From an uncultured Prevotella sp. (GTDB lineage: Bacteria > Bacteroidota > Bacteroidia > Bacteroidales > Bacteroidaceae), in assembly GCA_905234815.1 (NCBI GenBank), contig CAJOIX010000014.1, positions 1-37,144 of the forward strand: a DNA stretch of 37,144 bases, in the 5' to 3' direction. How positions within the stretch are numbered: position 1 is the first letter of the stretch; every line of letters begins with the position of its first letter. The position numbers and the translations under genes are program-made. This document shows, in pieces, positions 1 through 6,270 of the stretch. The notes under the pieces were generated by a model. It had not been told where the DNA came from, did no database searches, and was given only the letters and a program-made list of their open reading frames with translations.

Positions 1-1003
1 CATAATACGGTGCGTTGGCCTGAACATAGCCAGCGGTTTTACCCTCTTTCCAGGTGACAGTTGGGTCTTTGCTACTGTACCACGGCTCGGTTGCGCCCCA
101 AGCAAAGTAATCACCGTAGTCGGTCTCGCTGTCTGCGCCCACGTTCTTAGTGCAAAAGAGCACTTTCTTGCCGTTCACCGTGATACCAAGGTCAACAGCC
201 TTATAACGCATTTTCACGGGGATGGTCCAGAACTCGGCGTTGTTGAAGGTGATGCCTGTCTTTTCGTAGGTGTAAATGTCGCGGTCCACGGTAGCGTTGA
301 GCGTGATGGTCTTTGGCTCGCCGGCGGCGGGGAAGGCTACAAAGAGCACACCGTTGCCATTGGTCTCGTAGGTGCTGGCAGGGATGTTGCTCAGCGTAAC
401 GGTCGAAGTGCCGTCGGTGATGGTGAAGGCCGTGGGATTGATGAGTGCATCGGAGTTGCCCTTGTCTTTCAGGGTGAACTTGATGATGGCCTGCTGATTC
501 GCAAAATTGGCAGCATCGGCCACGTAGAATGCCGACTCCGTTACTTTATCGACCTTAACGGTGGCGGTGGCGTAGTCGCAGTGGTCCGAGATGTAGGCCA
601 GCGTGCCGTTCTGACTGTTGTAGCTGTCGCTACAGAATTTCAGCAGCAGTTCGTCGCCGGCTGCGATGTTACCGGTGAGCGTACCGGCGAGGATGGTGTT
701 GGCGCCGGCGGCCTGAGCCGTGAGCTCGCCCTCGAGGGCGGCCTTCTGCGTGTTGTTATATACGGTTACTTCCTCGCCTTCAACCCAGGCCGATGAGAGG
801 TTGTTGTTGCCGTCGAGCGAGAGGGCACGGCTGATGCTGCCGTCGTCGCCCTTAGCGGCTTCGATGCTAACGGAATAAGTCTTGGGAGCGGGAGTCACCT
901 CGGGCTGGTCAATCACGGTGTTGCTGTCGCTTGAGCAAGCGGAAAAACCGGCGGCTGCCAAGAGCAGGGCGCCTAAAGAGAAAAATCTTGACGTTGTTTT
1001 CAT
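1..1003 (-). CDS. Surface lipoprotein, partial (C-terminus beyond left edge)
   Basis: The reading frame is open from the ATG at 1003 to the window edge (334 codons seen). The N-terminus MKTTSRFF is followed by a hydrophobic stretch and a lipobox ending FSAC, with the lipidated Cys at residue 23 and then Ser-Ser-Asp, so it is a type II signal peptide protein. Residues about 45-280 are a Thr/Asn/Ala-rich, beta-rich region like Bacteroidetes fimbrillin-type or Ig-like surface proteins. Near residue 290 comes VDLGITVNGKKV, then NVGADSETDYGDYFAWG, which resembles the Fibrobacter succinogenes major paralogous domain found in many Bacteroidales surface lipoproteins. A clear GGAGG ribosome site precedes the ATG, which is unusual for this phylum. 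It lies 22 bases after a 51-residue peptide gene and probably shares its promoter. Its ligand or role cannot be told from sequence. Confidence 0.8.
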   Translation of the reverse strand, partial: MKTTSRFFSLGALLLAAAGFSACSSDSNTVIDQPEVTPAPKTYSVSIEAAKGDDGSISRALSLDGNNNLSSAWVEGEEVTVYNNTQKAALEGELTAQAAGANTILAGTLTGNIAAGDELLLKFCSDSYNSQNGTLAYISDHCDYATATVKVDKVTESAFYVADAANFANQQAIIKFTLKDKGNSDALINPTAFTITDGTSTVTLSNIPASTYETNGNGVLFVAFPAAGEPKTITLNATVDRDIYTYEKTGITFNNAEFWTIPVKMRYKAVDLGITVNGKKVLFCTKNVGADSETDYGDYFAWGATEPWYSSKDPTVTWKEGKTAGYVQANAPYY

Positions 1004-1025
1004 TGTTGTGTTTCCTCCTTTTCGT

Positions 1026-1181
1026 TTAGTCCCAATCGCTGGTGGGTTGTTTGCTTTCGTAGCCCTGCTTAGTAGAAGTAACTTGATTGCCCGGAACTGC
1101 GCCAGAGGCTTCCATGAGCATCTGCTGGTGCTGCAAGCGAACCTGCTGCGTGGCGGGTTGTTGGTAAGTTGTTTTTTTCAT
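1026..1181 (-). CDS. 51-residue Gln/Thr-rich peptide, unknown function
   Basis: A short frame with ATG at 1181 and TAA at 1026-1028. The protein starts MKKTTYQQPATQQV, has a central QQMLMEASG segment and ends KQPTSDWD. It has no signal peptide or membrane segment. The A-rich leader before the ATG is typical of the phylum. From memory of Prevotella genomes, very short proteins beginning MKKTxYxxP often precede surface lipoprotein genes and are annotated as hypothetical; this fits that pattern. It is the first gene after a strong promoter at 1400-1430 and a structured leader, and is followed 22 bases later by the lipoprotein gene, so the two are probably cotranscribed. It could be a leader peptide or a small structural or secreted peptide; neither can be decided here. 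Confidence 0.6.
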   Translation of the reverse strand: MKKTTYQQPATQQVRLQHQQMLMEASGAVPGNQVTSTKQGYESKQPTSDWD

Positions 1182-1233
1182 CGTTTAAAATGTTTTTATG
1201 TTATGCATTGAGTTTCTTACGTTGCAAACGCAA

Positions 1234-1304
1234 AGCAGCACGCCTAAAGTGCCGAGGGGCAATCTTTAGGCGTGCTGCTCATGGCCGCTGCGCGGTGCAG
1301 CGGC
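1234..1304 (-). promoter_or_regulatory. Structured 5' leader with two strong stem-loops
   Basis: The predicted transcript from the promoter at 1400-1430 has a leader of roughly 210 bases. It contains a perfect 16-base inverted repeat, AGCAGCACGCCTAAAG at 1234-1249 against 1264-1279, extended inward by TGCC/GGCA with a GAGG loop (in plus-strand letters). Next to it is a second hairpin, GCCGCTGC at 1284-1291 against GCAGCGGC at 1297-1304. Neither is followed by a T-run on either strand, so they are not ordinary terminators. They may control mRNA stability or translation of the peptide and lipoprotein genes, or bind a ligand or protein; I recognise no riboswitch family. Confidence 0.55.
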
Positions 1305-1399
1305 TGATGTATAAGGTGAGTTAATGAATTGTTTTCTGGGGGGGGTAAGTATCATTTCCTCCAAATACCTATTGTCTTGTTTTACAATATATTTCGTGA

Positions 1400-1430
1400 C
1401 AAAGGTACGAAAATTTGGTGAATTGGCAAA
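1400..1430 (-). promoter_or_regulatory. Bacteroidetes-type promoter for the peptide/lipoprotein genes
   Basis: On the minus strand there is TTTG (1430-1427), a 19-base spacer and TACCTTTG (1407-1400), an exact match to the TTTG / TAnnTTTG consensus of the Bacteroidetes housekeeping sigma factor. The start of transcription is expected near 1393. The rest of the 415-base gap 1182-1596 holds the two leader stem-loops, a G-run at about 1339-1346 and the terminator at 1513-1547; no other gene was seen. Confidence 0.7.
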
Positions 1431-1512
1431 CCAAGAACCAAATTATTAGCAATTCTTCGAATGGAAAGAATGGTCGGCGAGCGGGGGAAAAGAAACGAAC
1501 GAATCACAAAAC

Positions 1513-1547
1513 AAAAATCCCCCGCAGATAGCCTGCGAGGGATTTTT
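1513..1547 (-). terminator. Bidirectional-looking rho-independent terminator
   Basis: AAAAATCCCCCGCAG and CTGCGAGGGATTTTT form a near-perfect stem with a short loop and T-runs on both strands. It lies about 50 bases past the stop of the 78-residue gene at 1597, so it most likely ends that minus-strand transcript. It also insulates the next promoter. Confidence 0.75.
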
Positions 1548-1554
1548 ATTTATA

Positions 1555-1566
1555 TGCGGCGCATTG
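1555..1566. repeat. 12-base direct repeat, left copy
   Basis: TGCGGCGCATTG here is repeated exactly at 1911-1922. In both places the CGCA is followed a few bases later by TGCGC, so each copy can also form a small hairpin. The two copies bracket the 78-residue gene. Confidence 0.6.
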
Positions 1567-1596
1567 ACATGCGCTTGGATGTTACCAAGTTTGAAC

Positions 1597-1833
1597 TTAT
1601 CCATTCTCTATCTCATCGATAAAATCGTCCAAACTGTCATATCGGCAAATGCGGCCTTGCTCCACGTCAAGACGTGCCTGTTCGTAGCCGGTGAGACGTT
1701 TACCGCGAGGAACGCTGACCTTGGTGACACCACGCACCATGGAAATGGCTTTCTTAATATCACGAAGCATACTGATATCTTCGAAATCAACCATGAATCG
1801 ACCTGGTTGTGGGTGGATTGCTGTTGTTCCCAT
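1597..1833 (-). CDS. Small antitoxin-like protein of unknown function
   Basis: 78 residues, starting MGTTAIHPQPGRFMVDFED. I chose the ATG at 1833 because a TATATTTG -7 element at 1867-1860 would start transcription near 1853, and because longer versions of the frame run into the upstream permease gene. The C-terminal part, with YEQARLDVEQGRI followed by YDSLDDFIDEI, has the acidic, helix-forming look of RelB/Phd-type antitoxin C-termini, where an alanine/aspartate helix leads to a G-R-I-x-x-Y-x-S-x-D-x-F pattern. No toxin gene is adjacent: upstream is the LolC/E-like permease and downstream a terminator. It may be an orphan antitoxin or a housekeeping small protein conserved in Prevotella. 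The family call is inferred from pattern only. Confidence 0.6.
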   Translation of the reverse strand: MGTTAIHPQPGRFMVDFEDISMLRDIKKAISMVRGVTKVSVPRGKRLTGYEQARLDVEQGRICRYDSLDDFIDEIENG

Positions 1834-1859
1834 AATCTTTTTTTGATGAATGTTTGGTA

Positions 1860-1867
1860 CAAATATA
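1860..1867 (-). promoter_or_regulatory. -7 promoter element for the 78-residue gene
   Basis: TATATTTG on the minus strand fits TAnnTTTG. No clear TTTG is found 19-21 bases upstream, so the -33 half is weak. The expected leader is about 20 bases. Confidence 0.4.
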
Positions 1868-1910
1868 CAATAATTTCCTGACATTCGTGTGGTTTCTGCG
1901 GAAATTTTAG

Positions 1911-1922
1911 TGCGGCGCATTG
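1911..1922. repeat. 12-base direct repeat, right copy
   Basis: A second copy of TGCGGCGCATTG, between the permease stop (1953) and the 78-residue gene promoter. With the following CTGCGC it forms a short GC-rich hairpin just after the permease stop codon and might act as a weak 3' end for that operon. Confidence 0.55.
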
Positions 1923-1952
1923 CTGCGCGGAGGAAGAAAAGGGCAGGCGGGA

Positions 1953-3200
1953 TTAGCGCGCAAGGTCTTCTTGCTTTACCAGCTGCCGCACGGGGAAGAT
2001 GATGGTTATCCAGCTGACCAAGAGCACCGTGACGGCTATCCATAGAATGTCCGTGGCGTGGATGCTGACGGGGTAGGCGTCAACGATGAAGGTTCCGTCG
2101 GAATCGCCGAGCCGCACCAAGCCGAAATGCTCTTGCAGCCAGCAGAGAAGCAGACCAACGGCAATGCCGATGACGGCGCCGATGGCGGCAATGAGCCGGC
2201 CCTCGAAAAGAAAAATCTGGACAATCTGCTTGCGGGTGGCTCCCAAGGCTCGGAACGTGGCGAGGTTCTTCTGCTTGTCAATGATGAGCATAGAGAGTGT
2301 GCCGATAATGTTGAAGCAGGACACCAGCAGGATGAAGGTGAGAAAGATGTAAGCGAGGAGTTTTTCTATATTCATCACTCGGAAGGTGTCGCTCTGCTGT
2401 TCGTAGCGATCCTGCACGAGGAGATGATTTTGAGCAATGGCGCGTATCTGCTGCTTGGCCGACAGCAGGTTTTCGCCCGGTCGGAGTTTTAATTCCAGCG
2501 AGGTGATCTGGCCTTGGGCTGCGTAGAGGTTGCGCACGAAAGCAATGGGCGCCAGAATGTACTGGGCATCGTATTTGGGCTGCGTCACTTGAAACACTTG
2601 TCCGGACGACGGCAGCGAGTCAACAACAAATCCGCTCGTGAGATTTTGCAAGTCCAGTTGCCCGCTGCGCACAGGGGCATAGAGTTTCAGAAAACCTTCG
2701 TAGGCGAGGCCGAGGTTCATTTTCTGCGCCACGAGAATGCCTGGCGTGGCTGCAAAACCCGTTGACGGAGCGTTGGGCGCTGAAGGGAAAAAGGCGCGCT
2801 CGCCAATCAGGATGGATTGGATGCGGCCTTGCTCCATGTAGGTGGAGTCAACACCTTTGACGATGACCATTTCCTGCCGGTCGCCATAAACGGCCAGTGC
2901 GCGCTCTTCGTAAATCTCTTGGGCGCTTTCGACGAAGGGCAGTTGGCGGATTTTCAGCAACAGGGAATCGCTGGTGGCGATGGTCTTTCCTGCGGCCGGG
3001 ATGATTTTCAACTGTGGGTCGAACGATGTAAAATAGGAGGCCACCATGTCTTGAAAACCATTGAACACGCTGAGCACCACAACGAGTGCGGCACAAGCCA
3101 CAGCCACACCAGCCATGGAAATCCAGCTGATGGCGCTGATAACCGTGGAACTCTTCTTGGCTATCAGGTAGCGGCGTGCAATGAAAAAGGGGAACGACAT
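1953..3200 (-). CDS. lolE: LolC/LolE-type lipoprotein-releasing ABC permease
   Basis: 415 residues. The N-terminus MSFPFFIARRYLIAKK leads into a first membrane segment (about 20-46, ending VVLSVFNGFQDMV), the signature start of the LolC/E family. A large periplasmic MacB-like domain follows to about residue 270. The C-terminal FtsX domain has three more membrane helices, with the cytoplasmic motif NLATFRALGATRKQIVQIFLFEG between the first two. The protein would form the inner-membrane part of the machine that extracts mature lipoproteins for transfer to LolA; the ATPase LolD is not in this window. It follows rbfA by 28 bases, a pairing commonly seen in Bacteroidetes. It could be a related FtsX-domain exporter, but length and N-terminal motif favour Lol. 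Confidence 0.88.
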   Translation of the reverse strand: MSFPFFIARRYLIAKKSSTVISAISWISMAGVAVACAALVVVLSVFNGFQDMVASYFTSFDPQLKIIPAAGKTIATSDSLLLKIRQLPFVESAQEIYEERALAVYGDRQEMVIVKGVDSTYMEQGRIQSILIGERAFFPSAPNAPSTGFAATPGILVAQKMNLGLAYEGFLKLYAPVRSGQLDLQNLTSGFVVDSLPSSGQVFQVTQPKYDAQYILAPIAFVRNLYAAQGQITSLELKLRPGENLLSAKQQIRAIAQNHLLVQDRYEQQSDTFRVMNIEKLLAYIFLTFILLVSCFNIIGTLSMLIIDKQKNLATFRALGATRKQIVQIFLFEGRLIAAIGAVIGIAVGLLLCWLQEHFGLVRLGDSDGTFIVDAYPVSIHATDILWIAVTVLLVSWITIIFPVRQLVKQEDLAR

Positions 3201-3228
3201 GGGGTTTTACGTTTTCCCGATGAACGGA

Positions 3229-3564
3229 TTATGATTTGAGCAATTCATCGATGTGGTCGATATAGTCGAGACTGTCGTCGATGAAGAAACGCAATTCGGG
3301 TATGATACGCAGTTGGTTGTGCACGCGATTGCCTAATTCAAATCGTATCTGCTTGTCGTTGGCATTGATGTTTTTCAGAATCTCTTCGCCACGTTCGGAG
3401 GGGAAGACGCTCAGATAGGCTGTGCAGATGCTCAGGTCGGGCGAGATTTTGCAGCGGGTAACACTGATCATTACGCCGCGCATGGCACGGGTTTGACTCT
3501 GAAAAATGAGGCTCAGCTCTTTTTGCAGCAGGCGGGCGATGCGATTTTGTCGGGTTTCTTGCAT
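3229..3564 (-). CDS. rbfA: Ribosome-binding factor A
   Basis: 111 residues, the usual length. It has the RbfA opening ETRQNRIARLLQKELSLIFQ, the middle motif MISVTRCKISPDLSICTAYLSVFP and the closing RIIPELRFFIDDSLDYIDHIDELL, which matches the family pattern (R-x-P-x-L-x-F-x-x-D-x-S). RbfA is a single KH-type domain protein that binds the 30S subunit and helps 16S rRNA 5'-end maturation, and is needed for growth in the cold. It sits between murI (82 bases upstream) and the Lol permease (28 bases downstream), probably in one transcript with the latter. Confidence 0.93.
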   Translation of the reverse strand: MQETRQNRIARLLQKELSLIFQSQTRAMRGVMISVTRCKISPDLSICTAYLSVFPSERGEEILKNINANDKQIRFELGNRVHNQLRIIPELRFFIDDSLDYIDHIDELLKS

Positions 3565-3645
3565 GGGAAGATGAATGATTTTTATGATTGATGCTTCCAG
3601 TTGTCGGGTTAACCGGAGTGCTTCTTCTTTTGATTTGTACAGGTA

Positions 3646-4488
3646 TTATTCCAGATTGATATGCTTGGCGGTGATGCTTTCTTTGAGGAAGATGCTGGCA
3701 CTCTGCTGGAATTTTAGGGGATTTTCCGTTGTGTAGTAGTCGCACTGTCCGTTTTTGGCGCAGCGCTCATCTATCTCCGGGTGACGCAGCAGGTAGTTCT
3801 TCAGGCTTTCGGCCACGTAATTACCTTGTGCGAGAAGGTGGATGTGGGGCGGCACGTGCTTGCGTATCAGCGGCAGCAACAGCGGAAAGTGTGTGCATCC
3901 GAGAATGATGGTGTCGATGTCGGGGTCTTTCTGCAGGAGTTGCTCAAGGCGAAGCTGCACAAAGTATTCAGCGCCCGGTGTGTTCATCTGATTGTTTTCA
4001 ACCAGGTGGACCCACATGGGGCAGGCTACGGCGGTGATTTCGATGGACGGATAGAGCTTCTTGAGTTCTATGTTATAGCTCTCGCTGAGCACTGTTCCTT
4101 CCGTGGCGAGGAGTCCGACGTGCTGATTGTGTGTGAGCGTGCCGATGGCTTCTACAGTGGGGCGAATCACTCCGAGCACTCGCCGCGATGGGTCAATGCG
4201 TTTCAGGTCGTTTTGCTGAATGGTGCGCAGGGCCTTGGCCGATGCTGTGTTGCAACCAAGAATCACCAGCGAGCAACCCATGTCGAAGAGTTTTTCAACG
4301 GCTTGCAGGGTGAACTCATAGACCACATCGAAGGAGCGCGAGCCGTAGGGGGCCCGCGCATTATCGCCAATATACAGATAATCGTACTCGGGCAGCAGGC
4401 GACGAATGCCATCGAGGATGGTCAATCCGCCGTAGCCAGAGTCAAATATACCGATTGGACCTGGTTTAGTGTTGTGTTTTTCTATCAC
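3646..4488 (-). CDS. murI: Glutamate racemase
   Basis: 280 residues. It converts L-glutamate to D-glutamate for peptidoglycan without a cofactor. The motifs are complete: FDSGYGGLTIL (15-25), with the general-base Asp region; GDNARAPYG (41-49); GCNTAS with catalytic Cys79; and GCTHFPLL with the second catalytic Cys198. The final 20 or so residues (LKESITAKHINLE) extend beyond the usual core. It is the last gene of the bamA-ompH series, 60 bases after the third chaperone gene. The spacing is wide enough for a separate start, but no good promoter match was seen. Confidence 0.95.
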   Translation of the reverse strand: MIEKHNTKPGPIGIFDSGYGGLTILDGIRRLLPEYDYLYIGDNARAPYGSRSFDVVYEFTLQAVEKLFDMGCSLVILGCNTASAKALRTIQQNDLKRIDPSRRVLGVIRPTVEAIGTLTHNQHVGLLATEGTVLSESYNIELKKLYPSIEITAVACPMWVHLVENNQMNTPGAEYFVQLRLEQLLQKDPDIDTIILGCTHFPLLLPLIRKHVPPHIHLLAQGNYVAESLKNYLLRHPEIDERCAKNGQCDYYTTENPLKFQQSASIFLKESITAKHINLE

Positions 4489-4548
4489 TTCAGCAAATTC
4501 TTTTATTCGCTTTGCTTTCTGGCGGCTTGCAGCGCTTATACAGCGTTG

Positions 4549-5079
4549 TTAGGGCTGTACGGTTAAAGCCTCACCAGTGAGGGCGTTGAGCAGCGGAAGA
4601 GTCAGGTCAACACCGAGTTCGGGATTCACATAGGGAGTCTGATTGTCGTCGGTGTTGAGCACGAAGGCCAGGCCTTGCTCACGGCTGATTTGCTGCAGCA
4701 TCTGATAGATCTTATCGCGCAGCGAAGTGTTGGCCTCGTCTTCTGCTTGCTTCAGCAGTCGTGCTGCCTCGTCGCGGAACTGTTCGTTCTGCTGAAGCAT
4801 CTGTTCCAGTTCGGCTTGTCGCTTGGCCCGGATGCTTGGAGCGAAGGTGCTGAGCCCGTCAAGAAAGTCTTCATATTTGCTTTGGAATTCCTGCTTTGCC
4901 TTCGTCAGCTCTTGCTCGTATTGCACTTTCAACGCGGCAAGTTGCTGTTGCGACTGCTGATATTCCGGCATCGCATTGAGCACATGGTTGTAGCTGAAGA
5001 AGCCGAAACGCAGTGCCTGTGCCTGAGTAGAAAGACACGATGCAAGAAGCAGGAAGCAAAAGAATACTATTTTTTTCAT
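4549..5079 (-). CDS. OmpH/Skp-like periplasmic chaperone, copy 3
   Basis: 176 residues from the ATG at 5079, which gives a proper signal peptide (MKKIVFFCFLLLASCLSTQAQA); a longer frame upstream would overlap the preceding gene and lack a signal. The mature protein starts LRFGFFSYNHVLNAMPEYQQS, the OmpH pattern, then a long charged/Gln-rich coiled coil (about 45-130), then QGLAFVLNTDDNQTPYVNPE, equivalent to the domain-closing strand of Skp. It has a Cys within the signal region (ASC at residue 15), but the context AQA-L favours signal peptidase I. Skp-type trimers hold unfolded outer-membrane proteins on their way to BamA. This is the most divergent of three tandem paralogues. Confidence 0.85.
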   Translation of the reverse strand: MKKIVFFCFLLLASCLSTQAQALRFGFFSYNHVLNAMPEYQQSQQQLAALKVQYEQELTKAKQEFQSKYEDFLDGLSTFAPSIRAKRQAELEQMLQQNEQFRDEAARLLKQAEDEANTSLRDKIYQMLQQISREQGLAFVLNTDDNQTPYVNPELGVDLTLPLLNALTGEALTVQP

Positions 5080-5108
5080 GTCAGTGTTGAGAAGTGGGAG
5101 GGTGAAGA

Positions 5109-5603
5109 TTACTTCAGTTTGTTGAGTTCGCTCTTCACGGCTCCAGTTAGGTCGGTGCACTGATCGCCGGTGTAGATGGCGGCACCATCTTCAAAGATCA
5201 TGGTGTAGCTGCCGTTCTGGCCCACTGCATTGATGGCCTTGCGCACTTTCTCAATGATGGGATTCATTTTCTCTTGCTGAGCTTTCTGAATTTCCTGCTG
5301 TGCGTCTTGATAAGCCTGCTGCACTTTCTGGTAGAGCGACTGCAGTTCAGCCTCGGTCTCCTGCTTCTTGGTGGCGTTCATGGTGCTGGCTTGCTTGTCG
5401 TAGAGGTCAGCCTTGCGCTGCAGTTCTTCCTGCATGGCTTTCATGTCGTTTTCCTTTTGTTTGGAGAGGGCTTCGAGTTCTCCGTTCACTTTGGCCAGTT
5501 CAGGCATTGACTGCATCACTTCTTGTGTGTTGACGTGACCGAATTTCTGTGCGAACATCATTGTTGGTGCCATGAGCATCAACGCAATAATCATTTTTTT
5601 CAT
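5109..5603 (-). CDS. ompH: OmpH/Skp-like periplasmic chaperone, copy 2
   Basis: 164 residues with a signal peptide ending MMFAQ and a mature start KFGHVNTQEVMQSMPELAK, the standard OmpH/Skp opening. Residues about 35-125 form a Lys/Glu/Gln-rich coiled coil. The closing segment SYTMIFEDGAAIYTGDQCTDLT completes the small beta-barrel body that makes the trimer base. Expected role: periplasmic holdase for outer-membrane barrel proteins delivered to BamA, encoded further upstream in the same run. It lies 63 bases after copy 1 and 29 before copy 3. Confidence 0.9.
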   Translation of the reverse strand: MKKMIIALMLMAPTMMFAQKFGHVNTQEVMQSMPELAKVNGELEALSKQKENDMKAMQEELQRKADLYDKQASTMNATKKQETEAELQSLYQKVQQAYQDAQQEIQKAQQEKMNPIIEKVRKAINAVGQNGSYTMIFEDGAAIYTGDQCTDLTGAVKSELNKLK

Positions 5604-5666
5604 TGTCTTTATTGGTTTAAATTGTTAATAATTTCGTTGTTGAAAGAATGTGGTTGCGGGCGGAAA

Positions 5667-6179
5667 TCAACGGCCATAGCCCAGTCGGCTGAGCACTTCG
5701 TTGCTGATGTCAATCTTGGGCGAGCCGAAGATGATGCCAGAGTCGCTGGCACGGTCGAGCACAAGTGAATAGCCGCGCAGTTCGCAGAGCTCCTTCACTG
5801 TGTTATAGATTTCCTCTTGAATGGGGGTGAGCAGGGCTTCGCGCTTCTTGAAGAGTTCGCCTTCGGGTCCGAAATACTTCTTCTTCAGGTCGCTGGCCTC
5901 TTTTTCCTTCTTCATGATGGCGTCTTGCTTAGCCTGCTTTTCTTCTTGCGAGAGGAATACCACTTCGTTTTTATAGTTATTATACATAGTAGCGGCTTCG
6001 GTGTTAAGCGCCTCTACTTCTGCTTGCCATTTCTTTGAGTTTTGGTTCAGCTGCTCGTTGGCGCGTTCGTAGGCAGGAATGTTGCGCAGGATGTACTCCA
6101 TGTCGATGAGGGCAAACTTCTGCGCGTTGGCAGCGAGTGAAGTAATGGTTAGCAAACTTATCAGAACGAGTTTCTTCAT
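5667..6179 (-). CDS. ompH: OmpH/Skp-like periplasmic chaperone, copy 1
   Basis: 170 residues; signal peptide MKKLVLISLLTITSLAANA, then QKFALIDMEYILRNIPAYE, typical of OmpH. The coiled-coil tentacle covers about residues 40-130 and includes KKKYFGPEGELFKKRE near its tip-to-base return. The closing strand is YSLVLDRASDSGIIFGSPKIDIS. It is the copy nearest to bamA (91-base gap) and closest to the well-known Bacteroidetes bamA-linked ompH. The gap contains a small AACAGT/ACTGTT hairpin without a T-run, so cotranscription with bamA is plausible. Role as for Skp: keeping outer-membrane proteins unfolded in the periplasm. Confidence 0.9.
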   Translation of the reverse strand: MKKLVLISLLTITSLAANAQKFALIDMEYILRNIPAYERANEQLNQNSKKWQAEVEALNTEAATMYNNYKNEVVFLSQEEKQAKQDAIMKKEKEASDLKKKYFGPEGELFKKREALLTPIQEEIYNTVKELCELRGYSLVLDRASDSGIIFGSPKIDISNEVLSRLGYGR

Positions 6180-6270
6180 TGCTTTCAGTGTTTTTATTTA
6201 TTGTTTTCCTTTTTGCTGAAATTCAACAGTTTTTATTACTGTTTCTATGAGCGTTGGCTCAGGGAGTGGA

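Noticed and set aside
1597..2043. A 148-codon version of the antitoxin-like gene
   Set aside because: The upstream 70 codons overlap the permease gene in another frame, are low-complexity and precede the predicted promoter.
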